38,549 bases of DNA, taken from assembly GCA_964482585.1 (NCBI GenBank), contig CAYZYO010000002.1, forward strand, positions 1-38,549. Reading direction: 5' to 3'. Both the position numbers and the translations under genes were made by a program. The notes under the pieces are model-generated. The model was given only the letters and a program-made list of their open reading frames with translations, had not been told where the DNA came from and searched no databases. This DNA is from CAYZYO01 sp964482585 (GTDB lineage: Bacteria; Bacillota; Syntrophomonadia; Syntrophomonadales; Syntrophomonadaceae). Shown one piece after another: positions 9,403-17,802 of this stretch. Numbering within the stretch: position 1 is the stretch's first letter; the number at the start of each line of letters is the position of its first letter.

Positions 9403-11846
9403 AATCGCCTCCCCCTTCTGTTAATAGATTTACTCCCGGGCAAATAATTATTGCGTCTTTCCTTGGCGATTCGCTTCTGGTAGCTCCATTTCTTAAGTTT
9501 ATTATCTGCCAGATCATGTATGCTTCCTGGAGTATACCTGTCAGATTTATCTTTATCTCCTGCCTCTTTTCCAGTCAGGATCTCCAGGGCCTCATTTATA
9601 TGTTCAATTGCCCATATGTTAAACTTTCGGTTTCTTACAGCATTTATAACATCTTCATCCAGCATAAGATTGGATACATTATGTTTGGGAATAATAACTC
9701 CTTGTTTTCCATCTAAACCTTTATAGGTGCATACCTTATAAAACCCTTCAATTTTTTGATTAACTCCACCTATAGGCTGGATCTCCCCATTTTGGTTAAC
9801 GGAACCGGTCATAGCTATTCCCTGGAAAATAGGAACTTCTGCCAGACTTGAGATTAGAGCACATAACTCGGCAGCTGAAGCACTGTCACCTTCGATTCCC
9901 TGGTAACTCTGTTCAAATGTAAGACTGGCCGATATAGATAAGGGTTTATCCTGGGCATATTGCGCCCCCAGATACCCATTCAGAGTTAACACCCCCTTGC
10001 TGTGGATATTACCACTCAGGCGAACTTCTCGTTCAATATTCACTATACCTTTTTCACCCACAAACGTTTTCGCGGTTATCCTCACTGGTTTGCCAAAAGC
10101 ATGCTCTCCTACCTGGTAAACTGCTAAACCATTTATTTCGCCAACCTTCTGATCGGCAACATTTATCATTAAAGTTTCATCTTTAATTAGCTCTTGAATT
10201 CTTTCTTCCAGCATAGCTGAACGGTTAAATTTCTCTCTTATAGCCTTTTGTACATGTTCCGCTCCTATTATATCAACCTTATCATAGTTAGCCCATTCAT
10301 TAGCTTCATAAATAATTTCTGCCAGGTTATTAAACTGGGTAGTCATTTTATTCTGGTCTTCAGCCATACGACTTCCATAATCAACAACTGCTGCAACACC
10401 TTCCGGACTAAAATGCTTGAGTTTTTCATTTTCGCAAACACAGCTTACAAACCGGGCATATTCATTGATATGTTTTCTGGTTCTATCCATCTGTACATCA
10501 AAATCGGCTCTAATTTTAAACAGCTTCCGGAATTCTTCATCATAAGTATAAAGAAGATGATAATATAAGGCTTCTCCTATTATGACAACCTTTAATTCAA
10601 CCGGTATTGGTTCAGGTTCTAGGGTTTCCATATTAGTTAAACCAAACAGATGGCTTAAATTTTCTATTTTCATTTCCTGGTTTTTAAGCACCTTTTTTAG
10701 GGTTTCCCAAATATACGGGTTTTTTATAATATCATTAAAATGCAGTACTAAATATCCACCATTAGCCCGGTGAATTGAACCTGCTCTAATTTTAGAAAAA
10801 TCTGTGGCTAATACCCCGAATTCTCCTTCGTATTCATACTGTCCGAATAAATTCGGATAGGTCGGATCATTTTCAAAAATTATAGGTGCATGTTCTAGTT
10901 CTGAATTATCAACAATTAAATTTACTTTGTAGCGGTTGGCAAAGGTTCTTTTATTAAAACTGCGGAAAAAGTTAAATGCTAGTTTTTCTTCATCTGGTTT
11001 AACTAATATATCTAGATTAGTAAGCAGGTCTGCTTGCATTTTTTCCAGATAGCTGACAATTTCCTTGAATTGGCGGTATTTATCAAAGAGAAAACCAAAA
11101 TAGGGAACACTTACTGCTCTTGCGGTTTCTTTCTCCAGGTCTTTAATCCTTATTTTGATGAATTTTTCCAGGTGTTTATACTGCCTGAAGGCTTCATTGG
11201 ATTTTTCCTGTATAATGGCACTCTTTTTCATTAATTCAGAACGTTCTGCTTCAGGCAGAGCAAGATATTCTTCCTGGCTAAGCACCTCTCCGTCTTTTAA
11301 GGGAACAGTAGTAATGCCACTCTGGTTTTTGGTCAGAGTAAAACCATAGGAATGAGCTAATTCGTCAAGCTGAACATACATTTCATTAGTTTCTTTGACA
11401 AAGCTGTTTAGGATCTCATTTTTTTTGGACTCAAAGTCTTCGCTCTCAAGTCCTTTTATACTTTGTTTTACAGCTCGATCCACCTGAACTGAAATATCTT
11501 TTTCAAATTCTTTACCCATTCCTGCAGGCAGCTTTATTGCCTTGGGAATCTCTGGTTTACTGAAATTATAAACATAGCACCAGTCTGAAGGAACCGGCCT
11601 TTTCTTAGCCTTTTCCTCCAGCATGCTTTTAGCTAGACTTGTTTTACCGGTTCCAAAAGGCCCTGCTAGATATATATTATAATTGTTATGATTAATATCA
11701 AGCCCAAAGTCTACAGATCTAACTGCCCTGTCCTGGCCAATTATTCCTGTTAGGGGTTTTATATCCGCTGTGCTGGTAAATTTAAAAATGCTTGGTTTAC
11801 ATTTCTTACAAAGATACCTGGTATTTATTCTGTAGTTTTTGTTCAT
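9399..11846 (-). CDS. Lon-like ATP-dependent protease (AAA_32 / S16 family)
   Basis: About 815 residues. The N-terminus has a CxxC pair (CKKC) and then a P-loop GPFGTGKT at about 62-69. The middle is a long insertion with coiled-coil-like helices, followed by the AAA core (YDEEFRKLFKIRADFDVQMDR). The C-terminal S16 protease domain has GDSAS with Ser655 and the dyad lysine in GGVNQKIEG, Lys698. The 43-residue spacing between them equals that of E. coli Lon. It lacks the classical Lon N-terminal domain, so it belongs to the LonB/YcbZ-like group rather than LonA. I chose ATG 11846, 8 bases after GATGGGG; a GTG at 11855 is too close to that site. Confidence 0.9.
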   Translation of the reverse strand: MNKNYRINTRYLCKKCKPSIFKFTSTADIKPLTGIIGQDRAVRSVDFGLDINHNNYNIYLAGPFGTGKTSLAKSMLEEKAKKRPVPSDWCYVYNFSKPEIPKAIKLPAGMGKEFEKDISVQVDRAVKQSIKGLESEDFESKKNEILNSFVKETNEMYVQLDELAHSYGFTLTKNQSGITTVPLKDGEVLSQEEYLALPEAERSELMKKSAIIQEKSNEAFRQYKHLEKFIKIRIKDLEKETARAVSVPYFGFLFDKYRQFKEIVSYLEKMQADLLTNLDILVKPDEEKLAFNFFRSFNKRTFANRYKVNLIVDNSELEHAPIIFENDPTYPNLFGQYEYEGEFGVLATDFSKIRAGSIHRANGGYLVLHFNDIIKNPYIWETLKKVLKNQEMKIENLSHLFGLTNMETLEPEPIPVELKVVIIGEALYYHLLYTYDEEFRKLFKIRADFDVQMDRTRKHINEYARFVSCVCENEKLKHFSPEGVAAVVDYGSRMAEDQNKMTTQFNNLAEIIYEANEWANYDKVDIIGAEHVQKAIREKFNRSAMLEERIQELIKDETLMINVADQKVGEINGLAVYQVGEHAFGKPVRITAKTFVGEKGIVNIEREVRLSGNIHSKGVLTLNGYLGAQYAQDKPLSISASLTFEQSYQGIEGDSASAAELCALISSLAEVPIFQGIAMTGSVNQNGEIQPIGGVNQKIEGFYKVCTYKGLDGKQGVIIPKHNVSNLMLDEDVINAVRNRKFNIWAIEHINEALEILTGKEAGDKDKSDRYTPGSIHDLADNKLKKWSYQKRIAKERRNNYLPGSKSINRRGRRL

Positions 11847-12147
11847 AAATAACACCCCATCCCCAATAATCTTAAGTAAAGTGAGGAGTTAGTAGTAAGG
11901 ATTTGTTAATCATTACTTGTATTGTTATCAAGATAACCTTATGCCTTACTCCATACATTTACCCTTTTCTTTTAAGAAATACTATGCTTAAACCATAATA
12001 AATAGGAGTTTTGCACAACTCAATAATCCAACAGTGAACATCAGCTTTATAGCTTGACAGCTTTAACCCAACTGAAATCTGCGATATAGGTGTCTTGCCA
12101 GCCAGAGAGTATGTGTTCTCAATTTTAATAAAGGTCGCCTTGATATA
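11847..12147. other. Intergenic spacer upstream of the Lon-like gene
   Basis: About 300 bases of AT-rich sequence between the MBL-fold gene's stop and the Lon-like gene's start. I found no ORF with support, no strong hairpin, and no copy of the palindromic repeat that fills most other long spacers here. A promoter for the Lon-like gene should lie here, but I cannot place it. Confidence 0.3.
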
Positions 12148-12978
12148 TTAAAAACTAAAACTCATACCTGTTTCTCCTTTAATCACCTTTTCACCTAAGG
12201 CATTATACAGCCTGGCTGCAGCATAGAATCCTGTACAATGAGATACAATACACCTTTGAATATTATGTGATTCAAGAGCAGAAATAGTCTTTTGTATTCT
12301 TTCCTCTGAAGCCTTAACTAAATGGGTTCCTCCTATAAATGCTAAGACATCTGACCTCCCTATTTTCTTAATACTGTAGTTTATAGTATTTATTATACCT
12401 GAATGGGCACACCCGCTTATAATTATTAAACCATCCGGATGATTGATCACTAATGCCATATCATCTGGTATTTTATCCTCTTCAAAACTTCCATTAACTT
12501 CAACCAGGAATTTTCCTCCTACATCTTCATATTCTGTTATTCTAGGTATTTCACCGGTTGTAAATACACCGGGAAATATTTCATAAAACCCATCAGTAAA
12601 AATAATTTCACTACCGGTACCAACTATATCCTGCTTTGAAAACACGCATCCTATATCCCGAAACTGGTTATTTCCCGCAGGCACAAACCGTTTAGCAAAA
12701 ATATTAGAGTGGGCATAGATTTTATTCTTACCATACTCTTGCAAAAAGGGCACAACTGCACCTGTATGGTCAAAATGTCCATGACTGATTACTACAGAAT
12801 CAATATCATCGAGCCTTATTCCCAAGATTTCACTATTCTTAAATACTGCATCTGAACTGCCAGCATCAAATAATATTTTTTTATTATCTACTTCAACTAG
12901 AGCTGAAAAACCGTATTCTCCCACCAGTGGTGCAACCGGGGTTGTGTTTTCTACAAGAATGGTAATCTTTATCCTCAT
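12148..12978 (-). CDS. MBL-fold metallohydrolase
   Basis: A metallo-beta-lactamase-fold protein of about 276 residues. The metal site is SHGHFDHTG (His66, His68, Asp70, His71). Further ligands are likely in SGCAHSG and in VSHCTGF near the C-terminus. The N-terminus (ITILVENTTPVAP..GEYGFSALVE) resembles the archaeal/bacterial group annotated as dihydropterin ribofuranosyl-aminobenzene phosphate synthase-like, but that label says little about substrate. I chose ATG 12978, 8 bases after GGAGG; the upstream ATG 12993 overlaps this ribosome site. Confidence 0.85.
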   Translation of the reverse strand: MRIKITILVENTTPVAPLVGEYGFSALVEVDNKKILFDAGSSDAVFKNSEILGIRLDDIDSVVISHGHFDHTGAVVPFLQEYGKNKIYAHSNIFAKRFVPAGNNQFRDIGCVFSKQDIVGTGSEIIFTDGFYEIFPGVFTTGEIPRITEYEDVGGKFLVEVNGSFEEDKIPDDMALVINHPDGLIIISGCAHSGIINTINYSIKKIGRSDVLAFIGGTHLVKASEERIQKTISALESHNIQRCIVSHCTGFYAAARLYNALGEKVIKGETGMSFSF

Positions 12979-13171
12979 TGTTAATGCCTCCATTTATATA
13001 GTCCTAAATAAATATTTATATATTTAACTGTTCATTTCCTCTATTTTTAGCTCTTATCTACACTAAAAAGCGCCCTTATTCATTTACTAATAATAGATCT
13101 TTATTTATATTATAGGTTTTTAATCCTGCTTTGCACCATAGTAAAATACCGTTTTCACTCCTAAAAGTAAT

Positions 13172-13290
13172 ATTTAAATGAGGTTTGCCTAATTCAGGAT
13201 GACAGTCAAGCCAGAGTCTGAATTCTCCTGTACGGATGCAGGAGTTCTAATGATAAAATAACTATTATGAAAATCCTCATTTGTAAATTA
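13172..13290 (+). repeat. Dispersed repeat family 2, copy 1
   Basis: By eye this aligns with 21690-21835 and 30880-30970 (both inverted) and with 37500-37585. The shared track is a GTCAA..CAAGCC segment, a decayed palindrome (AGAGTCTGAATTCTCCT), then ACGGATGCAGGAGTTCTAAT, GATAAAAT, and an AATCCTCA end. It is noncoding and lies in the spacer 12979-13425. Confidence 0.6.
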
Positions 13291-13319
13291 TATAAATTCA
13301 TTAAATAATTTGTTAAATT

Positions 13320-13381
13320 AGGGGAGACTTCAGTCTCTCGATTTATACTATTTTTACCAACCGGAGTCTAACCTCTCCTCT
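13320..13381. repeat. Inverted-pair palindrome unit (decayed copy)
   Basis: GGGGAGACTTCAGTCTC at the left and CCGGAGTCTAACCTCTCC at the right form the same inverted-pair architecture as the perfect copy at 15647-15718, with more mismatches. It sits about 45 bases downstream of the PBP gene stop. Confidence 0.6.
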
Positions 13382-13425
13382 AAAAATACGTTAATACGTC
13401 AAATATTAATACTATAGATAATAAA

Positions 13426-15387
13426 CTAATCCCACCAATTATATTCATTATCATCGTTTTCATCAATACCTTGATATCTCAACCACCATTTGATTCCCGG
13501 GAGATGTTCCCAGCAAACTTCTTCTGGTTCAGTCCCTTTAATAAAAGCCATATCCATAGTCCGCGGACAGGACTCACAGGCTATCATCCCTGTATCAAGG
13601 CAGATATTGATAATATTGATATCCCCTGGACGCTTAAATTCTTCCACCGGCAGCTTTACCGATGCATTCCTCAAGAAATTTGCCCAGATAGGTCCTGCTA
13701 CTACTGATCCAGGAAGGTTTACATTTTTTTCTTTATCATAACCTACCCATACTGCACAACATAATCTGGGGGTATATCCTACAAACCAGGCATCTTTATA
13801 CTCATCGGTGGTTCCTGTTTTACCAGCTGCCGGCCTTCCAACAATACTTTTCAGACCTTCGCCGGTACCCCCCGGTTCCAGAACCCCTTTTAGCATGTCA
13901 GTAATTATATAAGCATTATTGGCACCAATCACCCTTTTGGATATTGTTTCATTCTGTTCTAAGACATTACCCTGGCTATCTACTACCTTTAATATAAATA
14001 CCGGTTTACAGTAAATTCCCTGGTTGGCAAATACTGCATAGGCCGCTGCCAAATTCACCGGGGTTACTTCATTGGCACCTAATGGCAAAGATAATACCGG
14101 CTTAATTCCTGAAAACCCGAAGTTTTCAGCATGAATAGCTGTATTTGTGGGTCCGAGCATATCATTTAAACGTACCGCGACAACATTGTCTGACTTTGTT
14201 ACCGCCTCTTTTAAAGTAAATTTCCTCCAATGATACGGTTCAGGCCCATAATCTGTCGGCGAGTATATATCACCATTTGGCAGTTTAAACTCCACTTCTT
14301 CACACATAATCATGTCTGCAGCCGTATAATTCCAATCTATGGCCAATGAATACATAAAAGGCTTAAAGGTAGACCCTGGCTGCCGCTGAGCAAAAACCCG
14401 GTTATAATTTGAAGCAGCATAGTCTCTTCCCCCTATAAGGGCTCTAATCTCTCCATTTCTTACATCTAATGCCACCAATGCAGCCTGCAAATCTTTTTCC
14501 TGTCCCTGCATAGTATTTATATAAGCTGTATTCGCAGCCTTTTGCATATCTAGATCCAGAGTAGTAAAAATCTGCAGGCCTCCCTGGACAACCATACGTT
14601 CCCCATATGTTTGACTAAGCTGTTCCTTAACCATGGCTATAAAATATGGGGCATCTCCTTCCATGTATTTAACCTGCCGGAAATCAAGTTCAACTTCCAG
14701 TGCTTCCTGCATCTGATTTTGGCTTATCATCTCTTCTTCAACCATTCTCTGTAAGACTACTGCCTGTCTTTTTAGTGCTTCATCTGGATTCACATAAGGA
14801 TCATAGTGGCTGGGCCAATTAGTTAAACCTGCCAAAAGACTTGCTTCAGATAGATTTAAATCTTTTGCATTCTTCCCAAAAAAAGTCCGGGCAGCCATCT
14901 CCACTCCATAGGCTCCATGCCCAAAATAAATAGTATTGCAATACATGGCAAGTATTTCATCTTTACTGTAACTGCGTTCCAATTGAAAAGCATAAAACAG
15001 TTCCTTGATTTTTCTGGCTACGGTCTTTTCATTGGTTAAAAACAGATTCTTAGCTGTTTGTTGGGTTATGGTACTGCCCCCAGCTGCGATTCGTCCTTCT
15101 TTAATGTTTATCCAAAATGCTCTTAATATACCGGTAATATCTATACCATAATGCTTATAGAAGTTCTTATCCTCAACCGCAATTATTGCCCGGGTAAAGT
15201 CATCAGGTATCTCTTCTAACGCAATGCTAATACTATTCTGCTCTGATAAACCCCTAATGGGTTTACCACTTATATCATACACTGTAGAAGGTTCGGGCAT
15301 TTCTATATCAGGCAGGCTCCAGGTGAAAGCACAGCTACAGAAAAACAATAGTGCCGCTGAAAGCCATAAAATATAGTTTTTTTTCAT
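13426..15387 (-). CDS. Class A penicillin-binding protein (PBP1A type)
   Basis: A bifunctional peptidoglycan synthase of about 653 residues that polymerises and cross-links the wall outside the membrane. The N-terminal segment YILWLSAALLFFCSCAFTW is a membrane anchor. The glycosyltransferase domain shows EDKNFYKHYG with Glu72 and GGSTITQQ near 103-110. The transpeptidase domain shows STFK (Ser339-Lys342), SDN (399-401) and KTGT (523-526). The C-terminal tail carries four Cys residues (CLDTG, CESC, CWEH). I chose ATG 15387, directly after AGGAGGGGG; the frame could extend to 15417 without support. It appears to be a single-gene unit. Confidence 0.93.
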   Translation of the reverse strand: MKKNYILWLSAALLFFCSCAFTWSLPDIEMPEPSTVYDISGKPIRGLSEQNSISIALEEIPDDFTRAIIAVEDKNFYKHYGIDITGILRAFWINIKEGRIAAGGSTITQQTAKNLFLTNEKTVARKIKELFYAFQLERSYSKDEILAMYCNTIYFGHGAYGVEMAARTFFGKNAKDLNLSEASLLAGLTNWPSHYDPYVNPDEALKRQAVVLQRMVEEEMISQNQMQEALEVELDFRQVKYMEGDAPYFIAMVKEQLSQTYGERMVVQGGLQIFTTLDLDMQKAANTAYINTMQGQEKDLQAALVALDVRNGEIRALIGGRDYAASNYNRVFAQRQPGSTFKPFMYSLAIDWNYTAADMIMCEEVEFKLPNGDIYSPTDYGPEPYHWRKFTLKEAVTKSDNVVAVRLNDMLGPTNTAIHAENFGFSGIKPVLSLPLGANEVTPVNLAAAYAVFANQGIYCKPVFILKVVDSQGNVLEQNETISKRVIGANNAYIITDMLKGVLEPGGTGEGLKSIVGRPAAGKTGTTDEYKDAWFVGYTPRLCCAVWVGYDKEKNVNLPGSVVAGPIWANFLRNASVKLPVEEFKRPGDINIINICLDTGMIACESCPRTMDMAFIKGTEPEEVCWEHLPGIKWWLRYQGIDENDDNEYNWWD

Positions 15388-15483
15388 AGACCCCCTCCTT
15401 TTTCCTAAATTACCCACTGCTGAGGGTCTTTATCCACCTTTTTCTTAATTTAACCCCTCCATGCCCTGAGGGCACAACCCCTT

Positions 15484-15803
15484 ATGAAAACAAAGAGATG
15501 ATTAACCACAGATAAACACAGATTTCGCACAGATTCACGCAGATTTTTTGGTTTTGTTGTGATAGGTATCTGGAACAATTATAATATTTTACCTTAACTA
15601 TGCAGTTAATCCCTAATTCTTATACTGTACCGTATCTTATACTGTACGTAGAGGCGACTTCAGTCGCCGGCTAGGTGGAATTCAGGATGAAAGGGCGGCG
15701 ACTGAAGTCGCCTCTACGGTTCTATCCGGTCGCTGCGGTTTCCCCCAAACCAGTGCGCAGCCAAATTATCTAAGTAAGGTGGTTGTACTAAGCATTTGTT
15801 TTT
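15484..15803 (+). repeat. Large dispersed repeat, copy 1 (about 320 bp)
   Basis: It aligns along its length with the reverse complement of 22712-23008, and its right part with 26416-26632. Order: CACAGAT-containing direct repeats with a period of about 11 bases, an AT-rich linker (ACCGTATCTTATACTGTA), the inverted palindrome pair, then TTCTATCCGGT and a TAAGTAAGGTGG..AAGCATTT end. It is noncoding and fills the PBP upstream spacer (15388-15897). Confidence 0.8.
15647..15718. repeat. Perfect inverted palindrome pair (REPIN-like unit)
   Basis: Two 23-base arms (15647-15669 and 15696-15718) are exact reverse complements, separated by 26 bases. Each arm contains its own palindrome, GGCGACT-TC-AGTCGCC. 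The whole could form one long hairpin or two small ones. Confidence 0.85.
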
Positions 15804-15838
15804 TTACTAGATAGCTAAAAATAAATAGGGTTTAAAAA

Positions 15839-15881
15839 TATATGCCCCTTATAAGGCTGGTATTACCTTATAAGGGGCATA
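15839..15881 (-). terminator. Strong hairpin downstream of the DUF47-like gene
   Basis: A 17-bp perfect stem (arms starting ATATGCCCC) with a 9-base loop, 17 bases after the DUF47-like stop. On the minus strand it is followed by ATTTTTAAA. This supports a Rho-independent terminator for the radical SAM-DUF47 unit. Confidence 0.75.
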
Positions 15882-15897
15882 TGATTGTTTAATATTA

Positions 15898-16536
15898 CTA
15901 AGAATATTTAATAACCAGATAGGAAATAAACCCGGCTGTATCAAGCAGCTGATCCTGGGCTCTTAAAATACCTTTATATAAATCCTGTAATTTAATTATT
16001 CTAACCGGATCTTCCTTATTATGCAGCAGACGAGCAAAACCGTTTATATAAAGATTATCCTGGGTTTTTTTTAGTTTTCTTATTTTCTCACAGCATTTTA
16101 ATATTTCTCTCCGGTTAAGTTCAACTCTATTAATAAGCCTTAACGCCTTTTTCTGCAGGAGTAATGTCTTATATAAGATTTTAACCATCACTCTTATTCT
16201 ATCATCTATCTGATCTTTATAAAGAGTAAGGCTTTCAAAAATACCATTAATATTGTTAAGACTATTTGAGGGTTTTTCTCCCAGTTTAAAAATATCTTCC
16301 CTATCAAATGGTAGTATATACCTGGTATTTATTGTTTTAACTAATACTTTTAGATTCTGCTCGGCTTCATGCCCGCTGGCAGTTACTTTGGCTAGTTTTA
16401 ATTCACGATTAAGGGAATCAATGCTATAATTTACTAATAGATTTCCGCCTCTGACTGCTATTTGGGCACTTTTCCCAATTAGCCCAAATAAATCTTCCTC
16501 CGGCCTTCCCAGTAATTGCAAATCCATCCCCCTCAT
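15898..16536 (-). CDS. DUF47 / PhoU-like protein
   Basis: 212 residues, almost entirely alpha-helical and charged, resembling the DUF47 group of PhoU-like proteins. Most members sit beside a PiT phosphate transporter; here none is adjacent, and the upstream neighbour (8 bases away) is a radical SAM gene. The ATG at 16536 has only a weak ribosome site. A TTG at 16521 lies 6 bases after GAGGGGG and may be the true start (207 residues). The family call rests on overall pattern, not on a diagnostic motif. Confidence 0.6.
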   Translation of the reverse strand: MRGMDLQLLGRPEEDLFGLIGKSAQIAVRGGNLLVNYSIDSLNRELKLAKVTASGHEAEQNLKVLVKTINTRYILPFDREDIFKLGEKPSNSLNNINGIFESLTLYKDQIDDRIRVMVKILYKTLLLQKKALRLINRVELNRREILKCCEKIRKLKKTQDNLYINGFARLLHNKEDPVRIIKLQDLYKGILRAQDQLLDTAGFISYLVIKYS

Positions 16537-16544
16537 ACGATATT

Positions 16545-17423
16545 TTATAAGGCTCTTAGATAATCCGGTCGTAAATACTCCCTATCGTTTTTGCGAATAA
16601 TTTCATCGATTAACTGAATCATTTTTTCTTTATCTTCAGGTAATCTTCCTTTTATCGGCAGATAATTGGAAGCATGATTGCTCCTAAATTCTGTCCCTTT
16701 TACATCAAGGTTCTTTATAATAATCCGCAGCTCGTCCAGGATTTCAAACGGGCCTGGAAGCTCAAATTCTTCCTTTTCCATTCTCCGGTATAACACTGTC
16801 CCCGGTACCAGCATGAGAGTCAAAGCTGCTAGATAATCCGGGTTTATTTCATTACATATTTTTGCCGTGTTTTTAGCATGTTCTACCGCTTTTGGAGTCC
16901 GTCCAGCTAAACCTAGAATTATAGTTACTGATAAAGTGATTCCGGCATTACGAATCATCTTACCTGCTTCCACCATATCATTATAGGTTACACCCTTTTT
17001 TATCTCTTTTAATAAGTGAGAATCGCCGGTTTCAACACCAAGATAAGCAATGGTTAAACCTGCAGCTTTTAATGATGTTAGTTCCGAAACGCTTTTATTT
17101 AAAATACTATCCGGGCTGGCATAAATCCCTACATGATGTAAACCTGGAAATACTTCATATAGATTGTTTAATATTTCAATTAAATCCACAGTATCCATTG
17201 CTAGAGCATCCCCATCAGCCAAAAATACTTTCCCCAGGTCTCCATAATAGTCCCGTGCCATTTTAATGTCCTGCTTAATTTCCTTAATTGACCTTATCCG
17301 GTATTTTTTATCCTTGTACATACCACAAAATGTACATCTATTATGACTACAGCCTACTGTACACTGTAGTATACAGCTCCTGGCTTCACTTGGGGGCCTG
17401 TAAATACTACCTTCATATCTCAT
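16545..17423 (-). CDS. Radical SAM protein with CX4CX2C motif
   Basis: 292 residues. The N-terminus YRPPSEARSCILQ leads into CSHNRCTFC, with Cys25, Cys30 and Cys33. This is CX4CX2C rather than the usual CX3CX2C, although an extra Cys21 is also present. A SAM-contact stretch ADGDALAMDT and the barrel motif LGVETGD follow. The family is widespread in anaerobes but I know of no defined reaction. It heads a short unit with the DUF47-like gene. Confidence 0.8.
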   Translation of the reverse strand: MRYEGSIYRPPSEARSCILQCTVGCSHNRCTFCGMYKDKKYRIRSIKEIKQDIKMARDYYGDLGKVFLADGDALAMDTVDLIEILNNLYEVFPGLHHVGIYASPDSILNKSVSELTSLKAAGLTIAYLGVETGDSHLLKEIKKGVTYNDMVEAGKMIRNAGITLSVTIILGLAGRTPKAVEHAKNTAKICNEINPDYLAALTLMLVPGTVLYRRMEKEEFELPGPFEILDELRIIIKNLDVKGTEFRSNHASNYLPIKGRLPEDKEKMIQLIDEIIRKNDREYLRPDYLRAL

Positions 17424-17555
17424 ATTTTACCTCCTAAAATTCAAGGATATTTTTATAACTTTTTACATTTAGTCTATTATAATCTAGCCATAAATAACAG
17501 TGATATTGAGAAAAATAATTGCGAAGTGTGAGCAGAATTTAAGGGGGTTTTTTTC

Positions 17556-17747
17556 TTGGGTAGGAAAAAGGGACTAATGTCTGAACAGCTAAAATATGAA
17601 ATTGCACGCGAACTAGGTGTAGATCAAACTGTATCTACACAGGGTTGGGGGGCTGTGAGCTCAAGAAACTGTGGTAACATGGTAGCTAAAGCGATTGAAA
17701 TAGCTCAAAGAAATATTCCTTACCAGAACAACCAAAACTTAAAATAA
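17556..17747 (+). CDS. Alpha/beta-type small acid-soluble spore protein
   Basis: 63 residues, small and basic. LKYEIARELGV matches the N-terminal SASP signature, including the site cut by the germination protease. GWGAVSSRNCGNMVAKAIEIA matches the second, DNA-binding helix region. Such proteins coat and protect spore DNA. The start is TTG 17556 with AAGGGGG 8 bases upstream. It stands alone and is flanked downstream by a hairpin terminator. An odd point is a Cys (SSRNCGNM) and the loss of the usual double glycine near that site. Confidence 0.85.
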   Translation: MGRKKGLMSEQLKYEIARELGVDQTVSTQGWGAVSSRNCGNMVAKAIEIAQRNIPYQNNQNLK

Positions 17748-17758
17748 CTCACACTTTT

Positions 17759-17783
17759 ATCGGGGGTAAAAATTACCCCCGAT
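17759..17783. terminator. Bidirectional terminator between the spore protein and the aminomutase
   Basis: An 11-bp perfect stem, ATCGGGGGTAA with TTACCCCCGAT, and a 3-base loop. It lies between convergent genes, 11 bases past the spore-protein stop and 19 bases past the aminomutase stop, and can serve both. Confidence 0.8.
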
Positions 17784-17802
17784 ATCATAATTATCTATTT
17801 TA

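Noticed and set aside
11847..12147. Possible riboswitch ahead of the Lon-like gene
   Set aside because: No conserved aptamer core or terminator could be recognised.
15647..15718. CRISPR array
   Set aside because: The palindromes occur as single inverted pairs scattered over 24 kb, not as regularly spaced direct repeats, and there are no cas genes.
15647..15718. Simple Rho-independent terminator
   Set aside because: The arms are 23 bp with a 26-base loop, lie upstream of genes as often as downstream, and lack a T-tract. A secondary terminator effect is not excluded.
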